Positions 24,830 through 33,866 of a DNA stretch of 64,000 nucleotides are shown here, one piece after another. The stretch covers positions 1-64,000 of the forward strand of contig CAZXSK010000008.1 in assembly GCA_964642855.1 (NCBI GenBank), read 5' to 3'. Each line of letters begins with the position of its first letter. Positions within the stretch are counted from its first letter, which is position 1. The notes below the pieces were generated by a model. It was not told the origin of the DNA and ran no database searches. It was given only the letters and a program-made list of their open reading frames with translations. Source of the stretch: CAZXSK01 sp964642855 (lineage in GTDB: Bacteria; Planctomycetota; Phycisphaerae; SM23-33). The position numbers were made by a program, and so were the translations under genes.

Positions 24830-25870
24830 TCAGAAGAACCACTTCGCTACCTTCAGGATGCCCTGCTTCCATGGCACGCGGTGGCTGACACCACTGGCCT
24901 GGCTGAACTCGTCGAGGTGCTCCAGGTACCACCGGTAGTTGCGGATCAGCGCGTCCTTGTTGGAATGCTTCGGGGTGAACCCCAGCACCTTCTCCGCCTT
25001 GTCGATGCCCACAAACGAATCCGTGCACGCCGTCTCGTACACCCACTTGTAGAGCGGTGAAAGGTGCAACGCCTCCAGAATCCGTAGCGTCCAGATCATC
25101 GGCCAGGCGGGAAAGGTCTTGATCTTCTTGCCGTGTCCGGCTTCGTCCAGCACGGCCTGGAAGTCCTCCTTCATCGTCGTGAACTCTTTCGCGCCGATGT
25201 TGAAGGTGTCGTTGACCTTCCCTTCGTCGGGATCGGTCGCCACAATCCAAATCGCCTCGCAGAGGTCCTCCACGTCCAGCAGTTGGTAGCGGTTCCTGCC
25301 GTTACCGATCATCGGGAAGCCCTTGCCGTCCTTCGCCCAGTCATAAAACATGGCAAAGACGCCCAAACGCTCCGGGCCGATGAAACTCTTCGGCCGGATG
25401 ATCGGAACGCACATTCCCTTCTCGCGGTACTCCAGGCACACGTTCTCGGCCTCGATCTTCGCCTCGCCGTAGGGCCCGACGCCGTCGAGTTTGTCGTCCT
25501 CGTAGATCGGGTGGTGGTCTGGAATGCCGTAGACCGCCGTCGAGGATACCTGCACGGCCCGCTGAATGCCGCACTGGTGGGCGATCTCGAAGATCATGCG
25601 CGTGCCGTCGATGTCCGTCGAGAAGATGTCCTCCTTGGAGTACAGCGGCAGCGCCGCGGCGCAGTGGACGACGATATCGACGTCTTCCATCGCCTTGCGG
25701 ACGTCGTCTTCATTGCGGATATCACCCGTAACGATGCGCACCCGATCGCGCTCCGGGTAGTCGAATTCCGCAAAATCGAGAGAGGTTACCTCCTGGTCTC
25801 GCTGCAGCGCGTATCGCACCATATTGATGCCCAGAAAACCCGCCCCTCCGGTAATCAGCCACCTTGCCAT
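24830..25870 (-). CDS. NAD-dependent sugar epimerase/dehydratase
   Basis: A 346-aa extended short-chain dehydrogenase. The nucleotide-binding motif is WLITGGAGFLGINM. The catalytic Ser-Tyr-Lys set is in VSSTAVYG and the later PYGEAKIEAE, where YxxxK is intact. NGRNRYQLLDVEDLCEAIW and DTFNIGAKEFTTMKED are typical of UDP-glucose 4-epimerase relatives. The substrate cannot be named. It is transcribed with the DUF2723 protein downstream, which suggests it supplies or modifies the sugar that protein uses. The ATG at 25870 starts directly at the Rossmann motif. The divergent second DUF2723 gene starts 108 bases away. Confidence 0.82.
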   Translation of the reverse strand: MARWLITGGAGFLGINMVRYALQRDQEVTSLDFAEFDYPERDRVRIVTGDIRNEDDVRKAMEDVDIVVHCAAALPLYSKEDIFSTDIDGTRMIFEIAHQCGIQRAVQVSSTAVYGIPDHHPIYEDDKLDGVGPYGEAKIEAENVCLEYREKGMCVPIIRPKSFIGPERLGVFAMFYDWAKDGKGFPMIGNGRNRYQLLDVEDLCEAIWIVATDPDEGKVNDTFNIGAKEFTTMKEDFQAVLDEAGHGKKIKTFPAWPMIWTLRILEALHLSPLYKWVYETACTDSFVGIDKAEKVLGFTPKHSNKDALIRNYRWYLEHLDEFSQASGVSHRVPWKQGILKVAKWFF

Positions 25871-25978
25871 CGATCGGTTTCCTTCCTGTAACACGTGACG
25901 AATCAAAGCCCTTGGCCGCGGTTGCTACGCAAACCACGGTGGCGTCGTTCGCTGAGAGATCCGATAATACCTTCCATC

Positions 25979-27547
25979 ATGACCAATGCAAGAACGCCCT
26001 CCGACATGGTGGACAAGCCCCCGCGCCGAGTCCTCAGCTTCCTGGGCCTGTGGGCCATGGTGTTCGTCTCCCTGCTGGTTCTCTACGGGTTGACCTGCCA
26101 GAGAGAGCTGTCCTGGCAGGATTCCGGCATGTTCCAGTGGCGCATCCTCCACGGAGACTACCACGGCGACCTGGGTCTGGCGCTCGCCCACCCGCTGTAC
26201 ATCGCCCTCGGGCAACTGGTGGCAGCCGTTCCTGCCGGAAGTGTCTTCTGGAGAATCAACTTCCTCAGCGGCATCGGCATGGCGATGGCTGCGGCCAATG
26301 TCGCCTCCGCCGTCTACGCATTCACGGGCCGTCGCGGCGCCGGACTGGCGGCCGGGTGGATTCTGGGCGTATCCCACATCGCATGGTGGCTGGGGACCAT
26401 CGCGGAGGTCTATACGTGGTCGGCTGCGGGGCTTTCGGCCGAACTCCTGCTGCTCCTGTCCCTGCTGAAGAAGCCCACAACGCCCAAGCTGGCAGCCTTG
26501 GCCTTAGTCAACGGTCTGGGAATCTGCATCCATAATTTCGCGTTGCTCGCGATTCCGGCCTACCTCATCGTGGCTGTCGTGCTTATCGCCCGCAAGAAGC
26601 TTCCCGCCTGGTCGCTGGCGGCTGCACTGGGCGGGTGGGCAGTCGGCGCATCGTGGTATCTGGGCATGATCGCCGAGGCTGCGGGAACGCTGGGGAGTTG
26701 GTCGGCCGCCGTTCACTCCGCCCTGTTCGGACGCTATGAATCGCAGGTGCTCAGCGCAGCTCCGACAGGAAGCATGATGAAGATCAACCTGGCGCTGGCC
26801 TCGCTGAGCTTTGTCAGTTTCCTGCTTCCCCTGGCCGTCTGTGGATGGACTCAACTGGTCCGGAAGGCTTCGCGGATCATCTCGGCAGCCGTGCTGGTAC
26901 TGACAGGCGTCCACTTCCTCTTCTTCATCCGCTACCCCGTGCCCGACCAGTTCACCTTCCTGCTGCCGACGGCCACCATGGTCGCCTTTGCATCCGGCAT
27001 CGGAATCGCCGCCCTGCTGGGTGGATCGCGGCGGGTTAAGGCTGCGTGCCTGGCGATGGTCTTCGCATCGATCATCCTGCCACCAGTTGTCTACGGGGTC
27101 GGTCCGCGGCTTGTCAACCGGGCGGGGGTCCAGATCAGGCGTGAGCGCAAGCTGATGTACCGGGACGAGGTCCGGTACTGGCTGGTGCCATGGAAGCATG
27201 ACGAGCGATCGGCCTGCAGGTACTCGGTCCACGCGCTTCAGCAGGCGGAGCCGAACGGAATCGTTCTGGCAGACAGCACCACGGTCTTCCCGCTGCTGAT
27301 GACGAAGGAACGAAACCCCAAGGCCTGGGCCGGTGTATCAGTACACCAAGCCATGTCGCCTCGGGAGTTGGGTGAGCTGGCCGGCGACGAGTTCAGGGAG
27401 TTTCTGAAAACCCGGGGGTTGTACATGGTTCGCCCGAACTTGCCCCCCCTGCCCGACAGCGTCAAGTCGCTGCTGGAAGTCCGTCGCACAGAAGGCCAGC
27501 CATTGCACGAGGTCGTTTGGGCCGGATCTTCCCCGCCGGAAGAGTAA
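25979..27547 (+). CDS. DUF2723-type membrane protein (second paralogue)
   Basis: About 522 aa with roughly ten transmembrane helices. It shares with the protein at 23.3-24.8 kb the motifs LSWQDSGMFQWRILHGDYHG, AHPLYIALGQ, SHIAWWLGTIAEVYTW, IRYPVPDQFTFLLPT and MYRDEVRYWLVPWKHDE. A role as a GT-C type glycosyltransferase or an O-mannosyltransferase-like enzyme is an inference from fold. The start could be 25979 or 26006. It converges with the large secreted protein gene with only two bases between the stop codons. Confidence 0.75.
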   Translation: MTNARTPSDMVDKPPRRVLSFLGLWAMVFVSLLVLYGLTCQRELSWQDSGMFQWRILHGDYHGDLGLALAHPLYIALGQLVAAVPAGSVFWRINFLSGIGMAMAAANVASAVYAFTGRRGAGLAAGWILGVSHIAWWLGTIAEVYTWSAAGLSAELLLLLSLLKKPTTPKLAALALVNGLGICIHNFALLAIPAYLIVAVVLIARKKLPAWSLAAALGGWAVGASWYLGMIAEAAGTLGSWSAAVHSALFGRYESQVLSAAPTGSMMKINLALASLSFVSFLLPLAVCGWTQLVRKASRIISAAVLVLTGVHFLFFIRYPVPDQFTFLLPTATMVAFASGIGIAALLGGSRRVKAACLAMVFASIILPPVVYGVGPRLVNRAGVQIRRERKLMYRDEVRYWLVPWKHDERSACRYSVHALQQAEPNGIVLADSTTVFPLLMTKERNPKAWAGVSVHQAMSPRELGELAGDEFREFLKTRGLYMVRPNLPPLPDSVKSLLEVRRTEGQPLHEVVWAGSSPPEE

Positions 27548-27549
27548 GT

Positions 27550-30276
27550 CTACCGCTTGTCGATACGGTCGGACACGGCGTCGGCAGCCTGCATCAGAGT
27601 CAGCCTGTGCGAGGCGATTTCGCCGGGGCTGATCGCGTCGCTGCGCATCCGGAGCAGATCGAATCCCAGGCCTTCCAACTTGGCTACATCCGTCCGGAGA
27701 TCCTCCAGCGCGGTCTTGAGCTCCGTAACCTGCACCTTGGCGGCTGACCCCTTGGCCAGCAGTGCCTCACATCGCTTGACCAGCATGTAATCGTCCACAC
27801 CCTCCCAGAAACGCAGCATCTGCAGCGTGGGCAGGAAGCTGCCAGGCCTGCCGGGCTCGGGTACGATCATGCCCCGGCCATCCAGCGTATCGCCCTTCCA
27901 CGGGCTGACCCCACCCGGGAACATGCCCGAGAGGTACGCGCCGTCTGCCCCGATGCCCGCGGCATAGAGGCCCACCGTAAGTCGGTCCGGCCTGCCGGAG
28001 TAGATCAGGGCCTTGCGGTCGTCGCCGGCCTTGTGGAGCCTGTCAAGGGACGATGCCAGGGAGTCGCTGTCAGGAATGACGATCCAGGCCGAGAACGACT
28101 TGGCCGCCTTCGTTGCGTTGTCGCCCTGGCCGAGAATGGAAGCCGAGACGGTCAGCGCGGGCTTGCCGCCGCCGCTTGCAATCTGGGCAGCCTGCTGACA
28201 GAACCCCCCCAGGTCCCTTTCCCGTCGGAGCAACCCCACGAGCATGGGCGCCTCGTCGAGCCGTACCTTGCCCAGAATGGCCTTGGTCCGCGACGCAGCG
28301 TTGCGGGTCGCCCCGCGATGCCGCTGGCTGGTGACCATCGTGCCGCCTCGCCCCAGGCGCCAGAAGAATCCCGAGAAATCCACCAGGTTCATGCCCGGAA
28401 TGTCTCGCGTGGAGACGCGCTTGAGATCATTGATCAGTGCATCGTCGTGGACGGCTGTTCCCTCGCCCGGGCGAGGGCCGGTGAACTTCAGGGCATTGAT
28501 CCCCGTATCCAACAGCGTCTTGCGCAAACGAGCGGTGAAGGCTCCACGCTGCGAATCGCTGAGCGTCGAGGCAAGGGCATGGTAGACCTGCCCGATCTCG
28601 GCATCGGTATACGCCCCAAAGGTGGGCGTTGCGCACCCGGCGGCGAGTTGATGAACCTCGATCTCTACCGGTATCTCGACCTTCCCCCCGCTGAACGACA
28701 GCAGCAACTGACCCTCGTACACGCCCTCGGCAGCCGACTCCGAAACGGGCAGTACCGCGGTGATGAAGACCATCTCCTTCGGCTCGACCGGCGTCTGTCG
28801 CTTGTCCAGGATGAAAGGCTGGAACAGCACCAGCCCCGAGGTCACCCGAGGGACGGGCTTGACCGCATACACCCCGCTTCGAAGGTTGTTGACCGCCATC
28901 GGCCTGCCTGTGGTCTTCGAGCGAAGGGGGCCCATTCGCCCTCCCGTGTAGGCAGATTTCTTCAGAGGGGCCACCGCCAGGCGGAAGACCACCAGCGAGC
29001 CGTTGACGGCGACGCCCTTCAGCCGGGTCACCCGATCAATGTTCTTCGGCTGCCAGCCCGCGACGAATCCGTCGTCGTCATCCACCAGGAAGCTCATGAA
29101 GCCGGCCTGGGTCTCCTCGGCGGTCGGCTGAAGGCGACAGACGGGGTCCACGCGCTGTCCGGCGATGAACTGCCTGCGGTATCGCCGGAGGTCTTCCCGG
29201 ACCCGCTTGACGTACTTGGCCATCTCGGTTTTGCTGGCCTCCGGGGCCATCGCCACCGCAGAAAGCTGACAGTTACCGAGTTCCACACGATTGCGATCGG
29301 CCCGCAGGCGGAAGTCCACCAGTTCGACGAACTGCTCGGCGTACTTCTCGCTGAACCATTCGGGTGTCCACTCGCCTTCGTAGCCCATCATGAGCCCTTC
29401 GCTGCCGAGCATCTCCCGGGCTGACCTGCGCTCCTGCAGAACGGTCTTGCCGTTGACCTTCATGATGTACTCAGTCGGCTGGGTACCGGCACGCGAGCCG
29501 TAATGACTCACCCATGCCCACGCGACCGCCTCCTTGCCTCCGGGCGGCCGAAGGTCGCAATGATCCAACACCTTCGCCCGGGGCGGCCTGCCGATGAAGT
29601 CCCGCCCAAGCGGGTCCGGGAAGGTCTCTGCGTAGGCATAGACCCGCGCCTCGCCGCTCCAGATGACCTGGTTGCTGCCGCTTCCGGCGGCCTCGAAACC
29701 AGGCCAGACCACCTGGCCAGACGGTCCGAAATCCAGCAGCACCGCGCCGTCCGGAGCCGCAGCGGCAGTCTCCAGCCTCAGGTTGTCGATAATCAGCGGA
29801 GCCTTGCCCGTGTTGGTGATCCGAAGCACCGCAGCGCCCCTTGGCAAGGAGCCGCCAAACGAAGCTGCGATCACCGAGACCGGCAGCGACAGCGTGTCCT
29901 TCCCCGCCTGCACAACCCCCACCTTGCCGTGCGAACCATCGGCGTACACCAGTTCGAGTTTCAGCGAGTGGGGCAGCAGCTGGGTCGTCAGCGTGTCCAG
30001 GCGGATCCAGTCATTCGTCGCGAGGTCGTCCCCGGAGACATCCAGCGTCATGACCGCCTCGGCGGGCATCTGGGCAGCCTGCTTTCCCTCGGTGACGCCC
30101 TGCCCGGCCTTGACCGCCGAGAGATCGCCATTGGCCGTGGGCACGAGATTGAGGTCCTCAAAGCCCGTGATCAACGTCTGCCCCGCTTGAGCGCAGACGC
30201 TCCCGCCGAACAGCGCCAGCATGAGCACCGCACACCTGATCGCCGGTTTCCTGTTCTGCGACATCCGATTTCCCAT
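27550..30276 (-). CDS. Large secreted protein with glycoside-hydrolase-like layout
   Basis: 908 aa with a signal peptide (AIRCAVLMLALFGGSVCAQAG). The first 190 residues look like a beta-sandwich (ITGFEDLNLVPTANGDLSAV to ITNTGKAPLIIDNLRLE), possibly carbohydrate binding. A central beta-rich region with PVSESAAEGVYEGQLLLSF precedes an alpha/beta part. Near the C-terminus the segment LRFWEGVDDYMLVKRCEALL strongly recalls the DUF4091/GH123-type pattern R-x-W-E-G-x-x-D-Y. I cannot identify catalytic acids with confidence. It may act on glycans outside the cell. The gene stands alone and diverges from the TPR gene at 30.4 kb. Confidence 0.6.
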   Translation of the reverse strand: MGNRMSQNRKPAIRCAVLMLALFGGSVCAQAGQTLITGFEDLNLVPTANGDLSAVKAGQGVTEGKQAAQMPAEAVMTLDVSGDDLATNDWIRLDTLTTQLLPHSLKLELVYADGSHGKVGVVQAGKDTLSLPVSVIAASFGGSLPRGAAVLRITNTGKAPLIIDNLRLETAAAAPDGAVLLDFGPSGQVVWPGFEAAGSGSNQVIWSGEARVYAYAETFPDPLGRDFIGRPPRAKVLDHCDLRPPGGKEAVAWAWVSHYGSRAGTQPTEYIMKVNGKTVLQERRSAREMLGSEGLMMGYEGEWTPEWFSEKYAEQFVELVDFRLRADRNRVELGNCQLSAVAMAPEASKTEMAKYVKRVREDLRRYRRQFIAGQRVDPVCRLQPTAEETQAGFMSFLVDDDDGFVAGWQPKNIDRVTRLKGVAVNGSLVVFRLAVAPLKKSAYTGGRMGPLRSKTTGRPMAVNNLRSGVYAVKPVPRVTSGLVLFQPFILDKRQTPVEPKEMVFITAVLPVSESAAEGVYEGQLLLSFSGGKVEIPVEIEVHQLAAGCATPTFGAYTDAEIGQVYHALASTLSDSQRGAFTARLRKTLLDTGINALKFTGPRPGEGTAVHDDALINDLKRVSTRDIPGMNLVDFSGFFWRLGRGGTMVTSQRHRGATRNAASRTKAILGKVRLDEAPMLVGLLRRERDLGGFCQQAAQIASGGGKPALTVSASILGQGDNATKAAKSFSAWIVIPDSDSLASSLDRLHKAGDDRKALIYSGRPDRLTVGLYAAGIGADGAYLSGMFPGGVSPWKGDTLDGRGMIVPEPGRPGSFLPTLQMLRFWEGVDDYMLVKRCEALLAKGSAAKVQVTELKTALEDLRTDVAKLEGLGFDLLRMRSDAISPGEIASHRLTLMQAADAVSDRIDKR

Positions 30277-30401
30277 GATTCCACCCCGACCTTGTCAGTC
30301 TCCTATCGAGAGCAACGAATCCTGCTGCCCCAAAGAGTTTAACGCAGAACTGCAGCCCATTTCCCCCTATAATCATAATTGACCGAAGACAGGAGTTCGT
30401 G

Positions 30402-31565
30402 ATGGTACTCACCACGCGTCAATCGATCGTTGCGTCGCTGGTCTGCTTGTGCACCGCCCAACTAGCCGTCGGTCAGGCACGCAGTAGCATCGGCTTCTCC
30501 AGACCCGGCGAAGGAATACGCATCGGTGACACCGCCGCCAGCAGGACGTTCCTGCGCAACTCGACGGGAGTGGGGTCGTTGGGTTCGCGAAGCCGGGGCG
30601 CGGGGACCAACGTCCTCCGCAGCTCTCTGAGCTCCAATCCAGGCTCCCGCCTGCGAAGGCGTTCATTGGGACGACGCTATTCGTCCAGCCTGGACTCGCT
30701 GGGAGAGACCCGAACCAGCCGCGGCCAGACCTACGCCAGCAGCATGGCCAGGCTTCAGCGTCGACGCAGTACGGGACGTTTCGTCCCCCTGACCGAAGCA
30801 GCCAAGGACCCGCTGTTTGGTACCCGGGCATATCTCGAAGCCGTCGGGATGGACCAGGAGCAGTTGCTCGACAGCAATGCACCGATCACCTCGCTCGTGC
30901 CCGATGCCCCGGGCGAGTACACCGAACACCTCAACGAGGGCGATCGTCTGTTCCGGGAGGGTTCGTACATCGAAGCCCTGGCCAGCTTCGAGATGGCCAA
31001 TGCCTACCAGGGAACCGACCCTGAAAGCCTGCTCTACCTCATGCATACCAAGGCTGCGCTCGGACAGTACCACTCTGCCGCCTTCCTGCTTCGCAAAACG
31101 CTCGACAATTTCCCGGAACTGCCCCTCGTGAACCTGGAGCCCAAGGGCTTCTACGAAGATCCCTCCGCGTATGTCCGGCACGTGGAGAAGCTCCAGCGCC
31201 GGGCCGAGGAGGACGCCTACGATCCCGACCCCCAACTGCTACTGGCCTACTATCAGTGGTTCGCAGGCGATCACGACAAAGCCCGGCAGTCGCTGAAGGC
31301 CGCCGTCGAGGCCGCCAAGAAGAACGCCCGTGCGCTGAACTCCCAGGCCACACTCGAGGCCACGGATATCTTCCAGAGGGGCATGAAGACTGTCCGTGAC
31401 GAAACCCGGCAAGACAATGACGCCAAGTCGGAGAATCCTTCGGATTCACCCGAGGAAACCGACGAGGACACCGGCGCGGGAACGGCCTCCGGAACCGGTT
31501 CCCAGCCGTCTCCGGGCAACGACGAATCCAAGCCCGACGGGGAGAACTCCGACCCGTCGCAGTGA
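30402..31565 (+). CDS. Secreted TPR-type protein with Ser/Arg-rich and acidic regions
   Basis: About 387 aa. A signal peptide (QSIVASLVCLCTAQLAVGQA) leads into a Ser/Arg/Gly-rich segment of about 100 residues, basic and probably disordered. Three or so helical repeats follow (YTEHLNEGDRLFREGSYIEAL, LLYLMHTKAALGQYHSAAFLL, PQLLLAYYQWFAGDHDKARQSL). The tail of 55 residues is rich in Asp, Glu, Ser, Thr and Pro. ATG at 30402 is preferred over the GTG at 30399 because AGGAG at 30391-30395 is then six bases away. A TATAAT at 30368-30373 may be its -10, but no good -35 goes with it. Function unknown. Confidence 0.65.
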   Translation: MVLTTRQSIVASLVCLCTAQLAVGQARSSIGFSRPGEGIRIGDTAASRTFLRNSTGVGSLGSRSRGAGTNVLRSSLSSNPGSRLRRRSLGRRYSSSLDSLGETRTSRGQTYASSMARLQRRRSTGRFVPLTEAAKDPLFGTRAYLEAVGMDQEQLLDSNAPITSLVPDAPGEYTEHLNEGDRLFREGSYIEALASFEMANAYQGTDPESLLYLMHTKAALGQYHSAAFLLRKTLDNFPELPLVNLEPKGFYEDPSAYVRHVEKLQRRAEEDAYDPDPQLLLAYYQWFAGDHDKARQSLKAAVEAAKKNARALNSQATLEATDIFQRGMKTVRDETRQDNDAKSENPSDSPEETDEDTGAGTASGTGSQPSPGNDESKPDGENSDPSQ

Positions 31566-31763
31566 CCGCCAAGATCCACCGACTCCAGCCCCGACCACGC
31601 CGATTCCAGAGGACGGATCGCCCGTTCGACGTCTGCTACTGCCCCGTCTGATCCCCCGCCATCCGCTCTTGCATGGTTTGTTGATAACGTGGTAAACTGA
31701 CCGTTCCGCCAGACCGATGCAAGTAGTGTGGCCGGAGCATAATCCCTTCTGATTGCGAGCCCT

Positions 31764-33815
31764 ATGGGCAAAACGGAGAAGAATTCCGCAGCAAGTAAGT
31801 CTTCCTCCTTCTTTCTGGCGTGGCTGGAGAGTCTTCTCGCGCGCCATCGGCTGTCGACGAACATCGCCATCCACAGCATCCTGTTCGTCCTCGCGCTGAT
31901 CCTGGCGTACCTCGTCCGCTTCGATGCCGTCGCCCCCGAGGGACAATCCTCGGGCGGAAAATGGCTGGCTGACAGCTTCCTCTTCACGCTGCCGTATTTC
32001 CTCCTGATCAAGATCCTGGTCTTCGGCAAGCTCAAGCTCTACCGGGGCGGGTGGCAGTACTCGGGCATTCGAGACGTCGCGAACATCCTGCTGGCATCGT
32101 GGCTGTTCGTAGTCATCACGTTCCCGATGATCTACATCTTCCACCGGATCCCGGTGCGCATGGACGCATCGATCCCGCTGCTGACCGAGTACTTCTCGAA
32201 ATTCCCCCAGTCGATTCTCGTGCTCGACTTCCTGGCTTCGGTCTTCCTGGTCTGCACGGCCAAGCTGGCCGTCCGGATCTACCATGAAGAGCTCCGACCG
32301 GTCTCGGAGGAAGGCGTACGGCGGGTGCTGATCGTCGGGGCGGGCAATGCCGCCGAGGCGGTGATTCGTGAGATCAACCGCATGCGCGTCGACCGGTACC
32401 GCGTGATCGGCCTGGTAGACGACGATCCCGCCAAGCAGGATCTGTACATCCACGCGCTGCCCGTGCTGGGCACCACCGACGACATCCGGACCCTCTGCGA
32501 AGAGCACGACGTGCAGGAAATCCTCATCGCCATGCCGTCCGCCACGCAGAAAGAACTCCGCCGCGTCATCGAGCTCTGCAGCGGCACCAAGCTGAAATTC
32601 CAGCAACTGCCCAGCGTCACCGACATGATCGACGGCCGGGTAACGGTCTCCCAGATCCGCCCGGTCGATATCCACGACCTGCTGGGGCGCGAGACCGTCC
32701 AGCTCGACGCCGAAGCGATCGGCCGATTCCTCCGAGGCCGGCGGGTTCTCATCACCGGCGCGGGGGGCAGCATCGGCTCGGAGATGGCCCGGCAGGTGTG
32801 CAAGTTCTCCCCCGCCCTGCTGGTGCTTCTGGAGCAGGCGGAAACACCCCTGTTCGACATCGACAACGAAATTCGCAAGTCGTACCCGGACCTGCCTCGC
32901 GTGCCGGTAGTCTGCGATATCTACGACCGAAGCCGGACCCTGGAAGTCTGGTCCGAGCACAAACCCGAGGTGGTCATTCACGCCGCCGCCCACAAACACG
33001 TTCCGCTGATGGAGTGGAACCCGTGCGAGGCGATCAAGAACAACATCCTCGGCACGCGGAACGTCGCCGACGCCTCCTGCGAGCACGGGGCCAGCGAGTT
33101 CGTGATGATCTCCACCGACAAGGCCGTCAACCCCTCGTCGGTAATGGGCTGCTCGAAGCGCATCGCGGAGATCTACACGCAGACCCTCAACGGCCGGGAC
33201 GGCTGCCCGACACAGTTCAAAGCGGTCCGCTTCGGCAACGTATTGGGGTCCAACGGCTCGGTCGTGCCGACCTTCCGCAGGCAGATCGCAGCCGGCGGGC
33301 CTGTGACCGTCACGCATCCCGAGATGACCCGGTATTTCATGACAATCCCGGAGGCAGCCCAGCTGGTTCTCCAGGCTGCCTCGACCGGCCAGGGCGGGCA
33401 GATCTTCCTGCTCGACATGGGCGAGCCGGTGAAAATCCTGGACCTGGCGCGGAACATGATTACCCTCAGCGGCTTCCGTCCCGACGAGGACATTGACATT
33501 GTTTTCACGGGTGTGCGCCCGGGCGAGAAGCTCTTCGAGGAATTGCGTACCGAGGGTGAAGATATCGAACCGACGGTCCATCCGAAGGTGATGGTCTGGA
33601 AGCATCGTTCCACCGAATGGAGCCGCGTGACGGCCGCAATCGACCAGCTGGAATCGCTGGCCAACTGCATGGATCGCGACCGGATCGTCCGGTCGTTCCG
33701 GGACGTCGTGCCCGAATACGACCCGCTGAACCCGCCGGACAGGCAGGGCGCCAAGCCGATGGACCCCTCTCCCATCGAGCCTATGCCTACCGATACCGGA
33801 GCCGGCCGGCCATAG
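31764..33815 (+). CDS. Membrane-bound UDP-sugar 4,6-dehydratase (PglF/CapD/WbpM family)
   Basis: 683 aa. Four or five N-terminal transmembrane helices, then a first Rossmann region (VRRVLIVGAGNAAEAVIREI), then the catalytic short-chain dehydrogenase domain (RVLITGAGGSIGSEMARQV). The active site is the non-classical type: TDKAVNPSSVMGCSKR has Met in place of the usual Tyr of YxxxK, the hallmark of inverting or retaining UDP-GlcNAc 4,6-dehydratases of this class. It would give a UDP-4-keto-6-deoxy sugar. The next gene, a double aminotransferase, can aminate that product. It is first in a three-gene operon, and a C-terminal Pro-rich tail of 30 residues is unusual. The upstream 31566-31763 has no clear promoter. 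Confidence 0.9.
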   Translation: MGKTEKNSAASKSSSFFLAWLESLLARHRLSTNIAIHSILFVLALILAYLVRFDAVAPEGQSSGGKWLADSFLFTLPYFLLIKILVFGKLKLYRGGWQYSGIRDVANILLASWLFVVITFPMIYIFHRIPVRMDASIPLLTEYFSKFPQSILVLDFLASVFLVCTAKLAVRIYHEELRPVSEEGVRRVLIVGAGNAAEAVIREINRMRVDRYRVIGLVDDDPAKQDLYIHALPVLGTTDDIRTLCEEHDVQEILIAMPSATQKELRRVIELCSGTKLKFQQLPSVTDMIDGRVTVSQIRPVDIHDLLGRETVQLDAEAIGRFLRGRRVLITGAGGSIGSEMARQVCKFSPALLVLLEQAETPLFDIDNEIRKSYPDLPRVPVVCDIYDRSRTLEVWSEHKPEVVIHAAAHKHVPLMEWNPCEAIKNNILGTRNVADASCEHGASEFVMISTDKAVNPSSVMGCSKRIAEIYTQTLNGRDGCPTQFKAVRFGNVLGSNGSVVPTFRRQIAAGGPVTVTHPEMTRYFMTIPEAAQLVLQAASTGQGGQIFLLDMGEPVKILDLARNMITLSGFRPDEDIDIVFTGVRPGEKLFEELRTEGEDIEPTVHPKVMVWKHRSTEWSRVTAAIDQLESLANCMDRDRIVRSFRDVVPEYDPLNPPDRQGAKPMDPSPIEPMPTDTGAGRP

Positions 33816-33866
33816 CCAGGTGTCGCCAGGAGAACTCAACCATGGCAGATGATCGGAGAGCCGTTG

